Of a stretch of DNA of 51,317 bases, positions 6,948 to 15,647 are shown piece by piece (within the stretch, counting starts at the first letter, position 1; every line of letters begins with the position of its first letter). Made by a program: the position numbers and the translations under genes. Source of the DNA: Oribacterium sp. NK2B42 (lineage in GTDB: Bacteria > Bacillota > Clostridia > Lachnospirales > Lachnospiraceae); contig NZ_AUJX01000030.1 of the NCBI RefSeq assembly GCF_000424445.1, positions 1 through 51,317 on the forward strand, in the 5' to 3' direction. A model generated the notes under the pieces. The model was not told the DNA's origin. It ran no database searches and worked only from the letters and a program-made list of their open reading frames with translations.

Positions 6948-7835
6948 TTAATCCTCCTTGCCAAACCGTTTACGGAATTTATGCGGTGTTTCTCCGGTTA
7001 CGGATCGGAATATCTTTATAAAATTACCGATATTATGGAATCCGCACTCTTCAGCAATCTCATAGACATGAGTATCGGTGTCTTTAAGAAGTCTGGCGGC
7101 CTGTTCAACACGATATCTGTTGATATAATCAAGGGGAGATACCCCTGTGACACTTCCGAAAAATCTTATAAAGTACTGTTCGTTAAGTCCCGTAAGTTCC
7201 GATAAATTTCGTATATAAAGCTTTTCTTTATAGTGTTCTCTTATGAATATGATTGAATCCTTAATGGCCTTAACCTGCTTTTCCGTATCGGTAATTTCCT
7301 TGTCTTCTATCATACCGAAAGAATAGATAAGGGCTATCACATGCAAAAGATCTGCCTTTATCATAAGCTGATCTGCCACAGAATCAAGCTCATATTTACG
7401 TACACTCACACTGTTGGTATTGCTCTTTTTTCCAAACTCACGATACCTTCTCACCATATCATTAAAGGATCTCAGTACCTGTAGGAAACCAAAATCGGAT
7501 ACGGTAATGAATTCATTGAACCTGATACTGCCCTTAAGAAGCGGATAAATAAGAGCTTCATTAACCGGGTCGCTGTCATTTTTGAAGCAAAGATCCTCAA
7601 GCTTTACACGGATTGAGTATTCAACGCCCTTTTCATCAAGAGACTCAAGCTTACGGATAACCCCTGAATTCACGATACAGAAACACTCATCAGTGATGTC
7701 ATACTCCTTCAGGTTGAGCATAAGCTTATAATGTCCGTTTTTAAAATATATGATTTCCGGTTCGTCATGCCAGTCCAGACCAACATCAAGCTTTTCTTCC
7801 TGACTGTTTATGGACTCATAAAGTAATGCTGCCAT
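6948..7835 (-). CDS. AraC-family transcriptional regulator
   Basis: 295 residues. An N-terminal cupin-like sensing domain (about 1-110, starting MAALLYESINSQEEKLDVG) is followed by a linker. The C-terminal double helix-turn-helix spans roughly 195-290: IRNLSELTGLNEQYFIRFF forms the first part and EIAEECGFHNIGNFIKIFRS the second, with the usual GETPHKFRKRF ending. The ATG is preceded by GAGGATATA. The ligand is unknown. It is transcribed away from coaX and ends over the hicB ribosome site, so the two may be cotranscribed. Confidence 0.9.
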   Translation of the reverse strand: MAALLYESINSQEEKLDVGLDWHDEPEIIYFKNGHYKLMLNLKEYDITDECFCIVNSGVIRKLESLDEKGVEYSIRVKLEDLCFKNDSDPVNEALIYPLLKGSIRFNEFITVSDFGFLQVLRSFNDMVRRYREFGKKSNTNSVSVRKYELDSVADQLMIKADLLHVIALIYSFGMIEDKEITDTEKQVKAIKDSIIFIREHYKEKLYIRNLSELTGLNEQYFIRFFGSVTGVSPLDYINRYRVEQAARLLKDTDTHVYEIAEECGFHNIGNFIKIFRSVTGETPHKFRKRFGKED

Positions 7836-8025
7836 TATATCCTCGATTCAAAGCTACCATGTAAATGTAGCTTCGGTTAATGTTTACGTTCAAAATCATC
7901 GAAAAAGGATATTGAAACCTTTCGATATAGTACTAATGTCATGATAACATAATTTTTTGACGCAATCAAAGGATATTATGCCACCCAAATCTTACAAAAA
8001 TCATTTTATTGTATAATTTTTATTT

Positions 8026-8054
8026 TTGCAATGATACAAGTAATGATGTATATT
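8026..8054 (+). promoter_or_regulatory. Promoter upstream of coaX
   Basis: -35 TTGCAA (8026-8031), a 17-base spacer and -10 TATATT (8049-8054). The predicted start near 8061 coincides with the first base of a 7-bp closing stem. The remainder of the 350-base gap 7836-8025 is AT-rich and carries only the presumptive control region of the divergent araC gene. Confidence 0.55.
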
Positions 8055-8060
8055 ACTTTA

Positions 8061-8168
8061 TAACACCAACGGCTATCGTACCGGTTAAAGAAAAGGTTCG
8101 CTATGCCTGAATAAGGTGTTACAAAGCAAAGACATTAAACTTAAGTATATTCATTAAGTACTGTCTTT
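8061..8168 (+). other. Structured 5' leader of coaX, candidate regulatory RNA
   Basis: TAACACC (8061-8067) pairs with GGTGTTA (8115-8121), enclosing about 47 bases. A second hairpin then pairs AAAGACA (8128-8134) with TGTCTTT (8162-8168), with an inner ACTTAA/TTAAGT. It ends seven or so bases before the coaX ribosome site. There is no T-tract, so any control would be at translation or RNA stability. It matches no riboswitch class that I recognise. Confidence 0.35.
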
Positions 8169-8185
8169 AGCTGTTAGGAGGAATT

Positions 8186-8971
8186 ATGATTCTGGCTGTG
8201 GATTGTGGGAATTCCCATACAAAAATCGGATGCGTAGATAACGGAAAAGTTCTGGATCCGGTGGTTCGACTGGAAACAAATCAAAACAAAACACTTTTTG
8301 AATATGCTTCGGACATTGACCGCATATTATGTCTTACCAACCTGAAAGAGAAAAAAATAGACGGAGTCATCATTTCCTGCGTGGTTCCTCCATTGAGAGA
8401 GGTGCTTTCGGATGCACTTAAAGTAGTGACGGGGAAAAATGCCGTGATAGTTGGTGCCGGAGTAAAATCGGGAGTACGTTTAAAGATAGATGATCCCGGA
8501 ACCATAGGCTCAGATCTGGTTTCTGCGGCTTCAGCTGCCAAAAATCTATACAAGCTTCCTGCAATTATAGTTAACCTGGGAACAGCAACCACCGTAACTG
8601 TCATCGATAAAGAAGGGACATATACAGGAGGTGTATTCATGCCGGGAGTGACATTATCAATGAATGCTCTTTCCAGAGAAACCTCTCTTTTACCTTCCAT
8701 CGATCTGACACCGCCAAAAAAGCTTATATGCACACAGACAAATGATGCCATGAAGGCAGGTATAATCTACGGCGCAGCCGGAGCTATCGACGGAATCATT
8801 GACAGATTCATAGAAGAGATCGGTGATTCTTCGCCAACCATCATTGCAACCGGAGGAATAGCCCCAAAAATCATCAAATACACAAGACATAAAATGATAC
8901 TCGACGAAAACCTTTTGTTAGAGGGTCTTTGGTACATCTGGCAGGCTAATCAGAGTTCAAGATCAAAATAA
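8186..8971 (+). CDS. coaX: Type III pantothenate kinase
   Basis: 261 residues, the normal CoaX size. It phosphorylates pantothenate, the first step of coenzyme A synthesis, and belongs to the ASKHA fold. The phosphate-1 motif is DCGNSHTKIG (6-15). DDPGTIGSDLVSA is the pantothenate-site segment (GSDL where many homologues have GADR), and NLGTATTVTVID is the phosphate-2 segment (N where many have D). GVTLSMNALSRETSLLP is also typical. A TAGGAGGAATT ribosome site precedes the ATG. It stands alone between araC and tgt and ends at a 44-bp palindrome. Confidence 0.92.
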   Translation: MILAVDCGNSHTKIGCVDNGKVLDPVVRLETNQNKTLFEYASDIDRILCLTNLKEKKIDGVIISCVVPPLREVLSDALKVVTGKNAVIVGAGVKSGVRLKIDDPGTIGSDLVSAASAAKNLYKLPAIIVNLGTATTVTVIDKEGTYTGGVFMPGVTLSMNALSRETSLLPSIDLTPPKKLICTQTNDAMKAGIIYGAAGAIDGIIDRFIEEIGDSSPTIIATGGIAPKIIKYTRHKMILDENLLLEGLWYIWQANQSSRSK

Positions 8972-9002
8972 TCTTTCCAACAGAGGTATATCAACATAGT
9001 GA

Positions 9003-9046
9003 GGAGCCTGAGGGCATCCATTTTAAAATGGATGCCCTCAGGCTCC
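9003..9046. repeat. Perfect 44-bp palindrome, family A copy 1
   Basis: The 22-base arms are exact reverse complements, with no loop. The arm carries GAGCCTGAGGGCATCC followed by ATTTT. It lies between the convergent coaX and tgt genes. The same arm sequence, with a one-base change at the variable position, recurs at 12769 and 21137. It lacks a T-tract on either side. Confidence 0.9.
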
Positions 9047-9056
9047 GTATCATTTA

Positions 9057-10238
9057 CTACTCTTCCCCTCTGTCGTAGGTTCCGAGCTTATGGATAGCAT
9101 CCTCTTTCCACTCTGTCCAGTTGTCACCTCTGATGGCTCCGCGGATCTCTTCAGTGAGATGATTGTAGAAATACAGATTATGAAGTACGCACATACGCAT
9201 ACCAAGCATCTCTTTAGCCTTCAGAAGATGGCGGATGTAAGCTCTGCTGTAGCCGCCTGTATAAGAACCGTCCTCCCTCTTAAGACCTGCGCAGACAGGA
9301 CATTTGCAGCCCTCCTCTATAGGTCTTTCATCAAGCTCATATTTCTGATTGAAAAGATTCATCTTTCCCTTATGTGTATATACATGACCGTGACGACCGT
9401 TTCTTGAAGGATATACACAGTCAAAGAAGTCAATGCCTCTGTCCACCGATTCAATGATATTGGCGGGTGTACCTACTCCCATAAGGTATGTAGGCTTCTC
9501 CTTCGGAAGATGTGGGACAACAATATCAAGTATATGATACATCTGCTCATGTGTCTCACCGACTGCAAGACCGCCTACAGCATAACCATCCATATCCATC
9601 TTACTGATGATATCTGCATGCTGTATGCGAATGTCATCGATTATACCGCCCTGATTGATACCGAAAAGCAGCTGATCCTTATTTACTGTATCAGGCAGTG
9701 AATTTAATCTTGCCATTTCCTTCTTGCATCTTTCCAGCCATCTGGTGGTTCTTTCAACTGAAGGAAGTATATATTCTCTATCAGCAAGAGCAGGCGGACA
9801 CTCGTCAAAAGCCATTGCAATGGTAGATCCCAAATTTGACTGGATCTGCATGGATTCTTCGGGACCCATAAAAATTTTCCGTCCGTCTATATGGCTTTGG
9901 AAATAAACGCCCTCTTCCTTGATTTTTCTGCCGGTTCCTGCAAGGGAAAAAACCTGAAATCCACCGGAGTCTGTAAGTATGGGACGATCCCACTTCATGA
10001 ATTTGTGAAGACCGCCAAATTTCTTTATAAGCTGATCTCCGGTGCGTACATGCAGGTGATAAGTATTGGACAGCTCTACCTGTGTACCTATGGTTCGAAG
10101 ATCGTCTGTTGATACTCCGCCCTTTATTGCAGCAACAGTACCTACATTCATGAAAACCGGTGTCTCGATAGAGCCATGTACGGTTTCCATATGCGCCGAC
10201 TTTGCACGGCCGCTGGTTTTGATGATTTCATATTTCAT
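9057..10238 (-). CDS. tgt: Queuine tRNA-ribosyltransferase
   Basis: 393 residues. It exchanges guanine-34 of GUN-anticodon tRNAs for the queuosine precursor preQ1. The general acid region is ILTDSGGFQVFS and the nucleophile segment FFDCVYPSRNGRHG. The zinc site is CKCPVC near residue 317 with a downstream histidine (VLHNLYF). GINQGG and the YAVGGLAVGE segment are base-recognition parts. The ATG has GAGGTTC upstream. It lies downstream of secDF in the same direction, a common clostridial neighbourhood, though yajC and the SCIFF peptide genes often found there are absent. Confidence 0.96.
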   Translation of the reverse strand: MKYEIIKTSGRAKSAHMETVHGSIETPVFMNVGTVAAIKGGVSTDDLRTIGTQVELSNTYHLHVRTGDQLIKKFGGLHKFMKWDRPILTDSGGFQVFSLAGTGRKIKEEGVYFQSHIDGRKIFMGPEESMQIQSNLGSTIAMAFDECPPALADREYILPSVERTTRWLERCKKEMARLNSLPDTVNKDQLLFGINQGGIIDDIRIQHADIISKMDMDGYAVGGLAVGETHEQMYHILDIVVPHLPKEKPTYLMGVGTPANIIESVDRGIDFFDCVYPSRNGRHGHVYTHKGKMNLFNQKYELDERPIEEGCKCPVCAGLKREDGSYTGGYSRAYIRHLLKAKEMLGMRMCVLHNLYFYNHLTEEIRGAIRGDNWTEWKEDAIHKLGTYDRGEE

Positions 10239-10381
10239 TTTTGAACCTCAATTTCTTAGTTCCTGAAAGAGCACTCCGGGAAAGCAGCCCGGCGCCACTT
10301 TGATCATATCGTCCGGGGCAATACCATTTAACCGGTGAACATCGGTATGCAATGCAGACATCCCTACCCCTTTCGATACAG

Positions 10382-10409
10382 AAAAAGACCGACTCGCATG
10401 AGTCGGTCT
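10382..10409 (-). terminator. Intrinsic terminator after secDF
   Basis: Minus strand: AGACCGACTC, a 4-base loop, GAGTCGGTCT, then TTTTC. The 10-bp stem is perfect. It separates secDF from tgt, so tgt probably has its own promoter in 10239-10380. Confidence 0.8.
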
Positions 10410-10457
10410 CTAATTTATAAGAATATTCCAATTCCGTCAAGACTTGTGGCTAAGAGA

Positions 10458-12647
10458 TTATTTCTTAGCAGTCTTCTTTGCAGCCTTTGCTTCAAGCTTT
10501 GCTGCCTTCTCCGCTGCAGCCTTTTCAGCCTGCTTCTTCATGGCGCGATTTGTAAGGTCAAACCAGAGCGGACCTGCAATTGTTATTGAAGACCATGCAC
10601 CGGCTACGATACCAACCATAAGAGGCATTGTGAAATCACGGATTGAAGAAACTCCGAAGATATAAAGCACAATAACCATGATGAAGGTTGTAAGTGAAGT
10701 ATTGATGGAACGTGTAAGTGTCTGTGAAATAGCTGTATTTACACAGTCTGCCTTATCCTTTCTCTTTTCAGGATCTGCAAGATTCTCACGTATACGGTCA
10801 AATACAACGATTGTTGCGTTGATGGAATAACCAACGATAGTAAGAATACATGCAATAAAGGTTGAGCCAACTGCCCACTTAAGACCTGCATAGAATGCAA
10901 CTGTCACAAGTACGTCATGTGTAAGGGCAAGAACGGAAGCTGAAGCAAATCTGATATCCTTGAATCTGATCCAGATATAGATGAGCATGCAGATTATGGC
11001 AATGATAAATGCCCAAACTGCGTCAGCCTTCATTTCATTTGAAACAGCACCTGAAATGTTTTCTGTTGTAATCTTTGATTCATCAACTGCGAATTCGTCA
11101 ACCAGCTTCTGGTAAAGGTCTTTTCTCTCTTCTGTAGTGAGAGTTCTTGTCTTGATGATTACTTCGTTTGTACCGGCTACCTTAGAAGCCTGAACAGAAG
11201 CATCACCACCGGTTACTTCCTTGAATATAGGTGAAACCTTTGCATCCACATCTTCAAGTGAAAGATCCTCGTTAAAGGTTACGTTTGTTGAAGAACCACC
11301 CTGGAAATCAAGATCATAATTGAAAAGATTTCCGATAGATGCCTTGTTCATGCCAAGGAATATGAATCCTGCAAGGATCACAACTGCTGAAGCTGTATAA
11401 GCTTTCTTACGGAACTTGATGAAATCAAAAATCTTGATATCCTTACGTACACCATAAAGCTTAGGATCTGTAGCTCCGAACTGTACAAAAGTCCAAAGAA
11501 GGCTTCGTGTTACAAAAAGTGCTGTGATAAGTGAGATAACGATACCGATGGCCAGTGTTGAAGCAAAGCCCTTAACGGTACCTGAACCTCTTAAGTAAAG
11601 CACTGCAGCTGCGATAAGTGTTGTGATATTTCCGTCAAGGATGGCAGAAAGTGCCTTGCTGTAACCGGCCTTGATGGAATTCTCTACGCTGTTTCCGAGA
11701 CCAAGTTCTTCCTTGATACGTGTAAAAATGATGACATTGGCATCAACCGCCATACCTATGGAAAGGATGATACCTGCGATACCCGGAAGGGTAAGGGTTA
11801 CTTCAAATGCCTGTAATATAACAAGCTCAAGTCCTGTATACATGATAAGGGCAACAGAAGCTGTGAATCCGGGAAGGAGATAGAAAATGATCATGAAAAG
11901 CATTACAAGACCAAGTCCTATGATACCTGCCTTTATGGATGTTGAAATAGCTTCCTGTCCGAGAGTAGCACCGATAACATTGGAACGGAGCTCTGTAAGC
12001 TGTAAAGGAAGAGCACCGATACGGATGGTGGATGCGATCCTTGTTGCCTCATCATAGTCGGAAATACCGGTGATTGAAGCCTGTCCTCCGGAGATTGCCT
12101 CCTGAACCGTAGGAGCTGAAATTACATTGTCGTTATAAATGATAAACAGCGGATTGCCTACATTGTTGGCTGTGGCATCAGCAAACTTCTTTGCACCTTC
12201 ATCGGTAAATGTGAGCTGAATGATATACTCATTTGTACCATTGTTGTTTGTCATTCCGGCTGAAGCATTCTTAACATCATCACCTGTAAGAAGTACATTG
12301 CCCTGATTGTCAGCGAACTGAAGTGTACCCGGCTCACCGAGCTCAGCGAGGATCTCATTGGCATCTGTTGCACCGGGAATGTCAATGTTTATACGGTTTG
12401 ATCCTTCCTGATAAACCTGGGCCTCTGTTGAATAGCCCTGGGCCTTCAGCTGAAGCTTGTAAATAGTGTCGGACATCTGTTCCGCAGTTGGGTTTGGTTC
12501 AACGGTCTGATAGGTTATGGATACACCACCGTTCAGATCGAGACCGAGTTTAATGTCTCTTGCGCCATTCACTCCCAGGAAACAGAAACCGGCTGTTATA
12601 GCCAGTATCAGGAGCAGACCAAGAGCTGCTTTAAGCTTGTTGTTCAT
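10458..12647 (-). CDS. secDF: Fused protein-export membrane protein SecD-SecF
   Basis: 729 residues, with SecD and SecF in one chain. It uses proton flux to help the Sec translocon release exported proteins. The N-terminal membrane segment is at about 7-25. The SecD signature LGLDLNGGVSITYQ is near residue 34, and a periplasmic-type P1 region runs to about 220. The proton-path segment IGMAVDANVIIFTRIKEE comes at about 292. The SecF half starts near residue 405, with LDFQGGSS and GYSINATIVVFDRIREN. The last 27 residues are a Lys/Ala-rich cytoplasmic tail (EKAAKLEAKAAKK). lspA lies upstream in the same direction, with a family A palindrome between them. Confidence 0.96.
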   Translation of the reverse strand: MNNKLKAALGLLLILAITAGFCFLGVNGARDIKLGLDLNGGVSITYQTVEPNPTAEQMSDTIYKLQLKAQGYSTEAQVYQEGSNRINIDIPGATDANEILAELGEPGTLQFADNQGNVLLTGDDVKNASAGMTNNNGTNEYIIQLTFTDEGAKKFADATANNVGNPLFIIYNDNVISAPTVQEAISGGQASITGISDYDEATRIASTIRIGALPLQLTELRSNVIGATLGQEAISTSIKAGIIGLGLVMLFMIIFYLLPGFTASVALIMYTGLELVILQAFEVTLTLPGIAGIILSIGMAVDANVIIFTRIKEELGLGNSVENSIKAGYSKALSAILDGNITTLIAAAVLYLRGSGTVKGFASTLAIGIVISLITALFVTRSLLWTFVQFGATDPKLYGVRKDIKIFDFIKFRKKAYTASAVVILAGFIFLGMNKASIGNLFNYDLDFQGGSSTNVTFNEDLSLEDVDAKVSPIFKEVTGGDASVQASKVAGTNEVIIKTRTLTTEERKDLYQKLVDEFAVDESKITTENISGAVSNEMKADAVWAFIIAIICMLIYIWIRFKDIRFASASVLALTHDVLVTVAFYAGLKWAVGSTFIACILTIVGYSINATIVVFDRIRENLADPEKRKDKADCVNTAISQTLTRSINTSLTTFIMVIVLYIFGVSSIRDFTMPLMVGIVAGAWSSITIAGPLWFDLTNRAMKKQAEKAAAEKAAKLEAKAAKKTAKK

Positions 12648-12768
12648 TGGAATATCTTCCTTTTACCATAAAAATTTACTGGGGTCAAAAAGGCATAGTA
12701 TGCCCCTGACCTTTTAAACAGCAAACGATATTATAACAAAACTGGTGGAAACTGACAAGACATTGATT

Positions 12769-12839
12769 CAGGAGCCGGAGGGCATCCATTTAAATGCGAG
12801 GTTTCTCTGCGCATTTAAATGGATGCCCTCCGGCTCCTG
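12769..12839. repeat. 71-bp palindrome, family A copy 2
   Basis: Two perfect 30-base arms (12769-12798 and 12810-12839) flank an 11-base loop. The arm contains GAGCCGGAGGGCATCC. It begins right after the lspA stop and precedes the secDF promoter region. The arms are longer than in copy 1 (extra AAATGCG), so members grow inward while the outer sequence is conserved. Confidence 0.9.
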
Positions 12840-12845
12840 TCTGCA

Positions 12846-13370
12846 TTATTCTTCTCCGAAAAGTGCGGCTATGGTGTAGATTATGCCGCCTACATAGATG
12901 GCGATGTCGCCAATGTTTACTATCAGGGATTTAAGCCCCGATACTCTGATATTCATATAATCTGTGACTTTTCCGTTGACTATACGGTCGAGAACATTGG
13001 AAAGAGCGCCCCCGATTACGATGGCCATGCCAAGCTTTCTCAGCTTATATTTACCCGGATAATAATTTGTTAGGTATTGCAGCCCTCCTGCAAGAAATCC
13101 TACAGCTGCTACCGAAAGTGTCTTTACCAGCTCCGGATATTTTCCCAGGTGTCCTCTGGAAAATCCGGGATTATGAGCACGCATGATCTTTACATAGCCC
13201 TTGGTATGCGGCATTTCGCGTGGGAAATTGCTTTCGGGTTCGGTGTCGATTGCGCTTTTTACCATCTGGTCTACTGCGCAGATAAGGCCGGCTATGGTCA
13301 GCAGGTGAATGAATTCATTGCTTATCGTCCAGAAGAAGTGCGTCGCTTTTAAATTCTTAAATAATCCCAT
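12846..13370 (-). CDS. lspA: Divergent lipoprotein signal peptidase (LspA-like)
   Basis: 174 residues from the ATG at 13370, with GGGAGGAACCCC before it. The longer open frame to 13487 is only repeat family C. It is a four-helix membrane protein. An LspA-like start VDQMVKSAID, then HNPGFS in place of NxGaaFS, is followed by GGALSNVLDRIVNGKVTDYM and NIGDIAIYVGG, which hold the two catalytic aspartates (VTD and GD). LspA cleaves signal peptides of lipoproteins such as TctC in this window. The motifs are present but diverged, so it may be an LspA paralogue. Confidence 0.75.
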   Translation of the reverse strand: MGLFKNLKATHFFWTISNEFIHLLTIAGLICAVDQMVKSAIDTEPESNFPREMPHTKGYVKIMRAHNPGFSRGHLGKYPELVKTLSVAAVGFLAGGLQYLTNYYPGKYKLRKLGMAIVIGGALSNVLDRIVNGKVTDYMNIRVSGLKSLIVNIGDIAIYVGGIIYTIAALFGEE

Positions 13371-13390
13371 GGGGTTCCTCCCTCTACTCC

Positions 13391-13458
13391 GGAAAATACA
13401 ATGGACGTGCGCCGGCCCACGAGATTGAAAGCCTAGGCACCCATCCCTTGTATTTTCC
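13391..13458. repeat. Palindromic repeat, family C, copy 2 (short form, upstream of lspA)
   Basis: Arms GGAAAATACAA (13391-13401) and TTGTATTTTCC (13448-13458), with GTGCGCCGGCCCACGAGATT inside. Compared with the copy at 2793-2947 it lacks the inner hairpin insert. It sits between the truncated MocR gene and lspA. Confidence 0.75.
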
Positions 13459-13499
13459 TCATTGGCTTTTTTAGTCAGAAAATACATCGAACATTTCTA

Positions 13500-14585
13500 T
13501 TATATCACTTTATTCGCCTGTCTGCGCTTTCTTCTGACGCGGTTTATGTGGCGTTCGAAGTCGCCGCTGTTCAGGAATTCGGCCAGAACGTACTGATCGA
13601 AGGTTGGAACTGTGCAGGAATAAATGGAAATTCTGCTTTTCAGTTCTGCGGAAAGCTCCTTTGGGAGCAGCATGTAGCCTATACGGATAGATGGTGAAAT
13701 GGTTTTGGTGAAGGTGTTTATATAGATGACTGTACGAAGGGGCTCTAGGGAAAACAATGTATCCTCGGATTTTGTGGAGGTTGAGAATTCCGAAGCATAG
13801 TCGTCTTCCACTATGATGGCACCTCTGTTTTTTGCCCAGGCGATGTATTCCTGTCTTTTTCCGGCAGTTGCGGTAACTCCGCTTGGGTAACTGTCAAAGG
13901 GAGTGACATGGAGTACCTGAGCTGATGTTCTCTTGAGTTCACTGGTATGTATACCTCTTGATCCGAGCTTCAAAAGATCACAGGCGGCTCCGTTTGCCTT
14001 ATAAATACTTCTGATCTTTTCATAAGAAGGATCTTCCACTCCGTAGAGCTTATCCCTGCCTAACATCTGAACGATCAGCCCATACAGATACTCTGCACCT
14101 GCTCCGACTATAACCTGGTCACTGTCTACGTGTATTCCTCTGCTCCTTTTTATATAGCGGCTAATGCTTTCTCTCAGAAGCAATGAGCCTTCATTGGGAG
14201 ACTTCTCCAGTATCCTTTCGCCGTAGACTGAAAGGACATGTCTGACCGTTCTTGCAAATCCCGGAAAGGAAAAGGTTTCAATGCTTTCTTCGTACTTGTC
14301 TGTGGCAGCACCCTCTTCGTTGATGCTTATGTCCATTTCCTCCCCGACAGGAAAGGAATCTTCTGAAGTGTAGGTTACAAAATACCCCCGTCTCTGGCTT
14401 GCTTCGATGTAACCTTCATCCTGAAGCAGATCATAGGCATGTTCCACAGTTATGACGCTGGTCCCGGTCACTTCCGCAAAAACTCTCTTTGAAGGGAGCT
14501 TGTCTCCGGTCTTGAAATCGCCGTTTATTATTTGCTGTCTGAGATTTGTATATATGTTTAGATATGCTGCTGTCTTTGATTCCAT
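13500..14585 (-). CDS. MocR/GntR-type regulator, C-terminally truncated
   Basis: 361 residues; intact MocR proteins are usually about 440-490. An N-terminal winged helix (about 8-72) contains GDKLPSKRVFAEVTGTS and DEGYIEASQRRGYFV. An aminotransferase-fold domain follows, with VGAGAEYLYGLIVQML, DPSYEKI, EDDYASEF and the PLP lysine in NTFTKTISPSIRIGYML. The chain ends at about RRKRRQANKVI, so the final small subdomain is missing. Family C repeat DNA starts about 40 bases beyond the stop. It may still bind DNA and PLP or be decaying. It starts six bases after the adjacent AraC gene, so the two are cotranscribed. Confidence 0.8.
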   Translation of the reverse strand: MESKTAAYLNIYTNLRQQIINGDFKTGDKLPSKRVFAEVTGTSVITVEHAYDLLQDEGYIEASQRRGYFVTYTSEDSFPVGEEMDISINEEGAATDKYEESIETFSFPGFARTVRHVLSVYGERILEKSPNEGSLLLRESISRYIKRSRGIHVDSDQVIVGAGAEYLYGLIVQMLGRDKLYGVEDPSYEKIRSIYKANGAACDLLKLGSRGIHTSELKRTSAQVLHVTPFDSYPSGVTATAGKRQEYIAWAKNRGAIIVEDDYASEFSTSTKSEDTLFSLEPLRTVIYINTFTKTISPSIRIGYMLLPKELSAELKSRISIYSCTVPTFDQYVLAEFLNSGDFERHINRVRRKRRQANKVI

Positions 14586-14591
14586 GACTGA

Positions 14592-15509
14592 TCAAGCCTT
14601 CGTTTTATACTTTTCCCTGAAATCCGTAGGTGTTATTCCCTTTGCCTCTCTGAAGGTTTTTGCGAAATAACTCATATCCTGAAAACCACAGTCTATCGCA
14701 ATGTCTACTATCTTCTCTTCTGAAACTCTGAGAAGTTCAGCGGCTTTTCTTATCCGATAGTTCTTCAGGTACTGGATGGGAGTAGTTCCGAGCATGTTAT
14801 GAAAACATCTCATGGTCTCAGATTCACTGATCTCGGCATTTTCCGATAGCACAGAGATATTTATATCCTCTTTGTAATGATGATCGATATAATCAAGCAT
14901 CATCCTTATGCGGTCCGAGTCTCTCATATCCTTAGGTGACACTGCTCTTGTTTCAGAATCACAATGTGATGATAATAGGAATATCATCTGGGATACAATG
15001 TCCCTGACCCCGGATTCTATGGCTTCATCGAATTCGAGGCAGCTTCTCCAGCACTGCTCCGCAAGACGCAGGGTCTCCTTCTGCCAGGCCTCATCCTTAT
15101 TAAGAGCAAATCCTTTTAACGCATTGTTTGTAATGATGGGCGCTGCGTAGTTGTCATAGAACAGGCCATCATTCGGATCTCCCACAAGTGTCGGAGAGAA
15201 AACAATCGAACGAATGCTGCATTCACCCGTATGATCCGGATGATGGATGCAGGTGTTCAATGTTCCGGCATTGATAAAATAGCCATGGCCTTTACTTAAC
15301 GGAAACCGTTCAGCCTCCACACCGATTATTGCCTCTCCTGACATCACTATGCCTATTTCAAAAGCATTCTGCCAATGCCAGGGTATCTCTATCTGTTCAA
15401 GATTATCTTCATAACAAAGAACAGGAAGACTGTCTGTGCCTTCTTTTAGTGGAACTCTGCTTTTATCGCTTGTTGCAAAATTTTCTGATATTGTCATATT
15501 AATACCCAT
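14592..15509 (-). CDS. AraC-family transcriptional regulator with cupin sensor
   Basis: About 305 residues. The N-terminal cupin has PWHWQNAFEIGIVMSG and KGHGYFINAGTLNTC. The C-terminal helix-turn-helix pair starts near residue 205: NISVLSENAEISESETMRCF, then IVDIAIDCGFQDMSYFAKTF and the GITPTDFREKY ending. The start is uncertain: ATGs at 15509 and 15497 are both weakly supported, and a GTG lies at 15533. A GCCGCC/GGCGGC hairpin overlaps the ribosome-site region and could affect translation. It heads a two-gene unit with the MocR gene, and the ligand is unknown. Confidence 0.85.
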   Translation of the reverse strand: MGINMTISENFATSDKSRVPLKEGTDSLPVLCYEDNLEQIEIPWHWQNAFEIGIVMSGEAIIGVEAERFPLSKGHGYFINAGTLNTCIHHPDHTGECSIRSIVFSPTLVGDPNDGLFYDNYAAPIITNNALKGFALNKDEAWQKETLRLAEQCWRSCLEFDEAIESGVRDIVSQMIFLLSSHCDSETRAVSPKDMRDSDRIRMMLDYIDHHYKEDINISVLSENAEISESETMRCFHNMLGTTPIQYLKNYRIRKAAELLRVSEEKIVDIAIDCGFQDMSYFAKTFREAKGITPTDFREKYKTKA

Positions 15510-15647
15510 TCCGCCGCCTTTGGTCGGCGGCACAAATAGTGATGAAAAGTATTTTTCACACTATTCTCCAATCATCGAAATAAAAAAGTCAGAAACTCTG
15601 TTTTTTATGACAATATTATCATATCAATTTAGCGGATTAATTACAAA

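Noticed and set aside
10228-10440. 70-residue ORF between tgt and secDF, considered as a SCIFF or yajC gene
   Set aside because: It has too few cysteines for SCIFF, no membrane helix as in YajC, and it overlaps the tgt start and the secDF terminator.
13371-13487. N-terminal extension of the LspA-like protein
   Set aside because: Same repeat family in frame; the ATG at 13370 has GGGAGG upstream and gives a normal LspA length.
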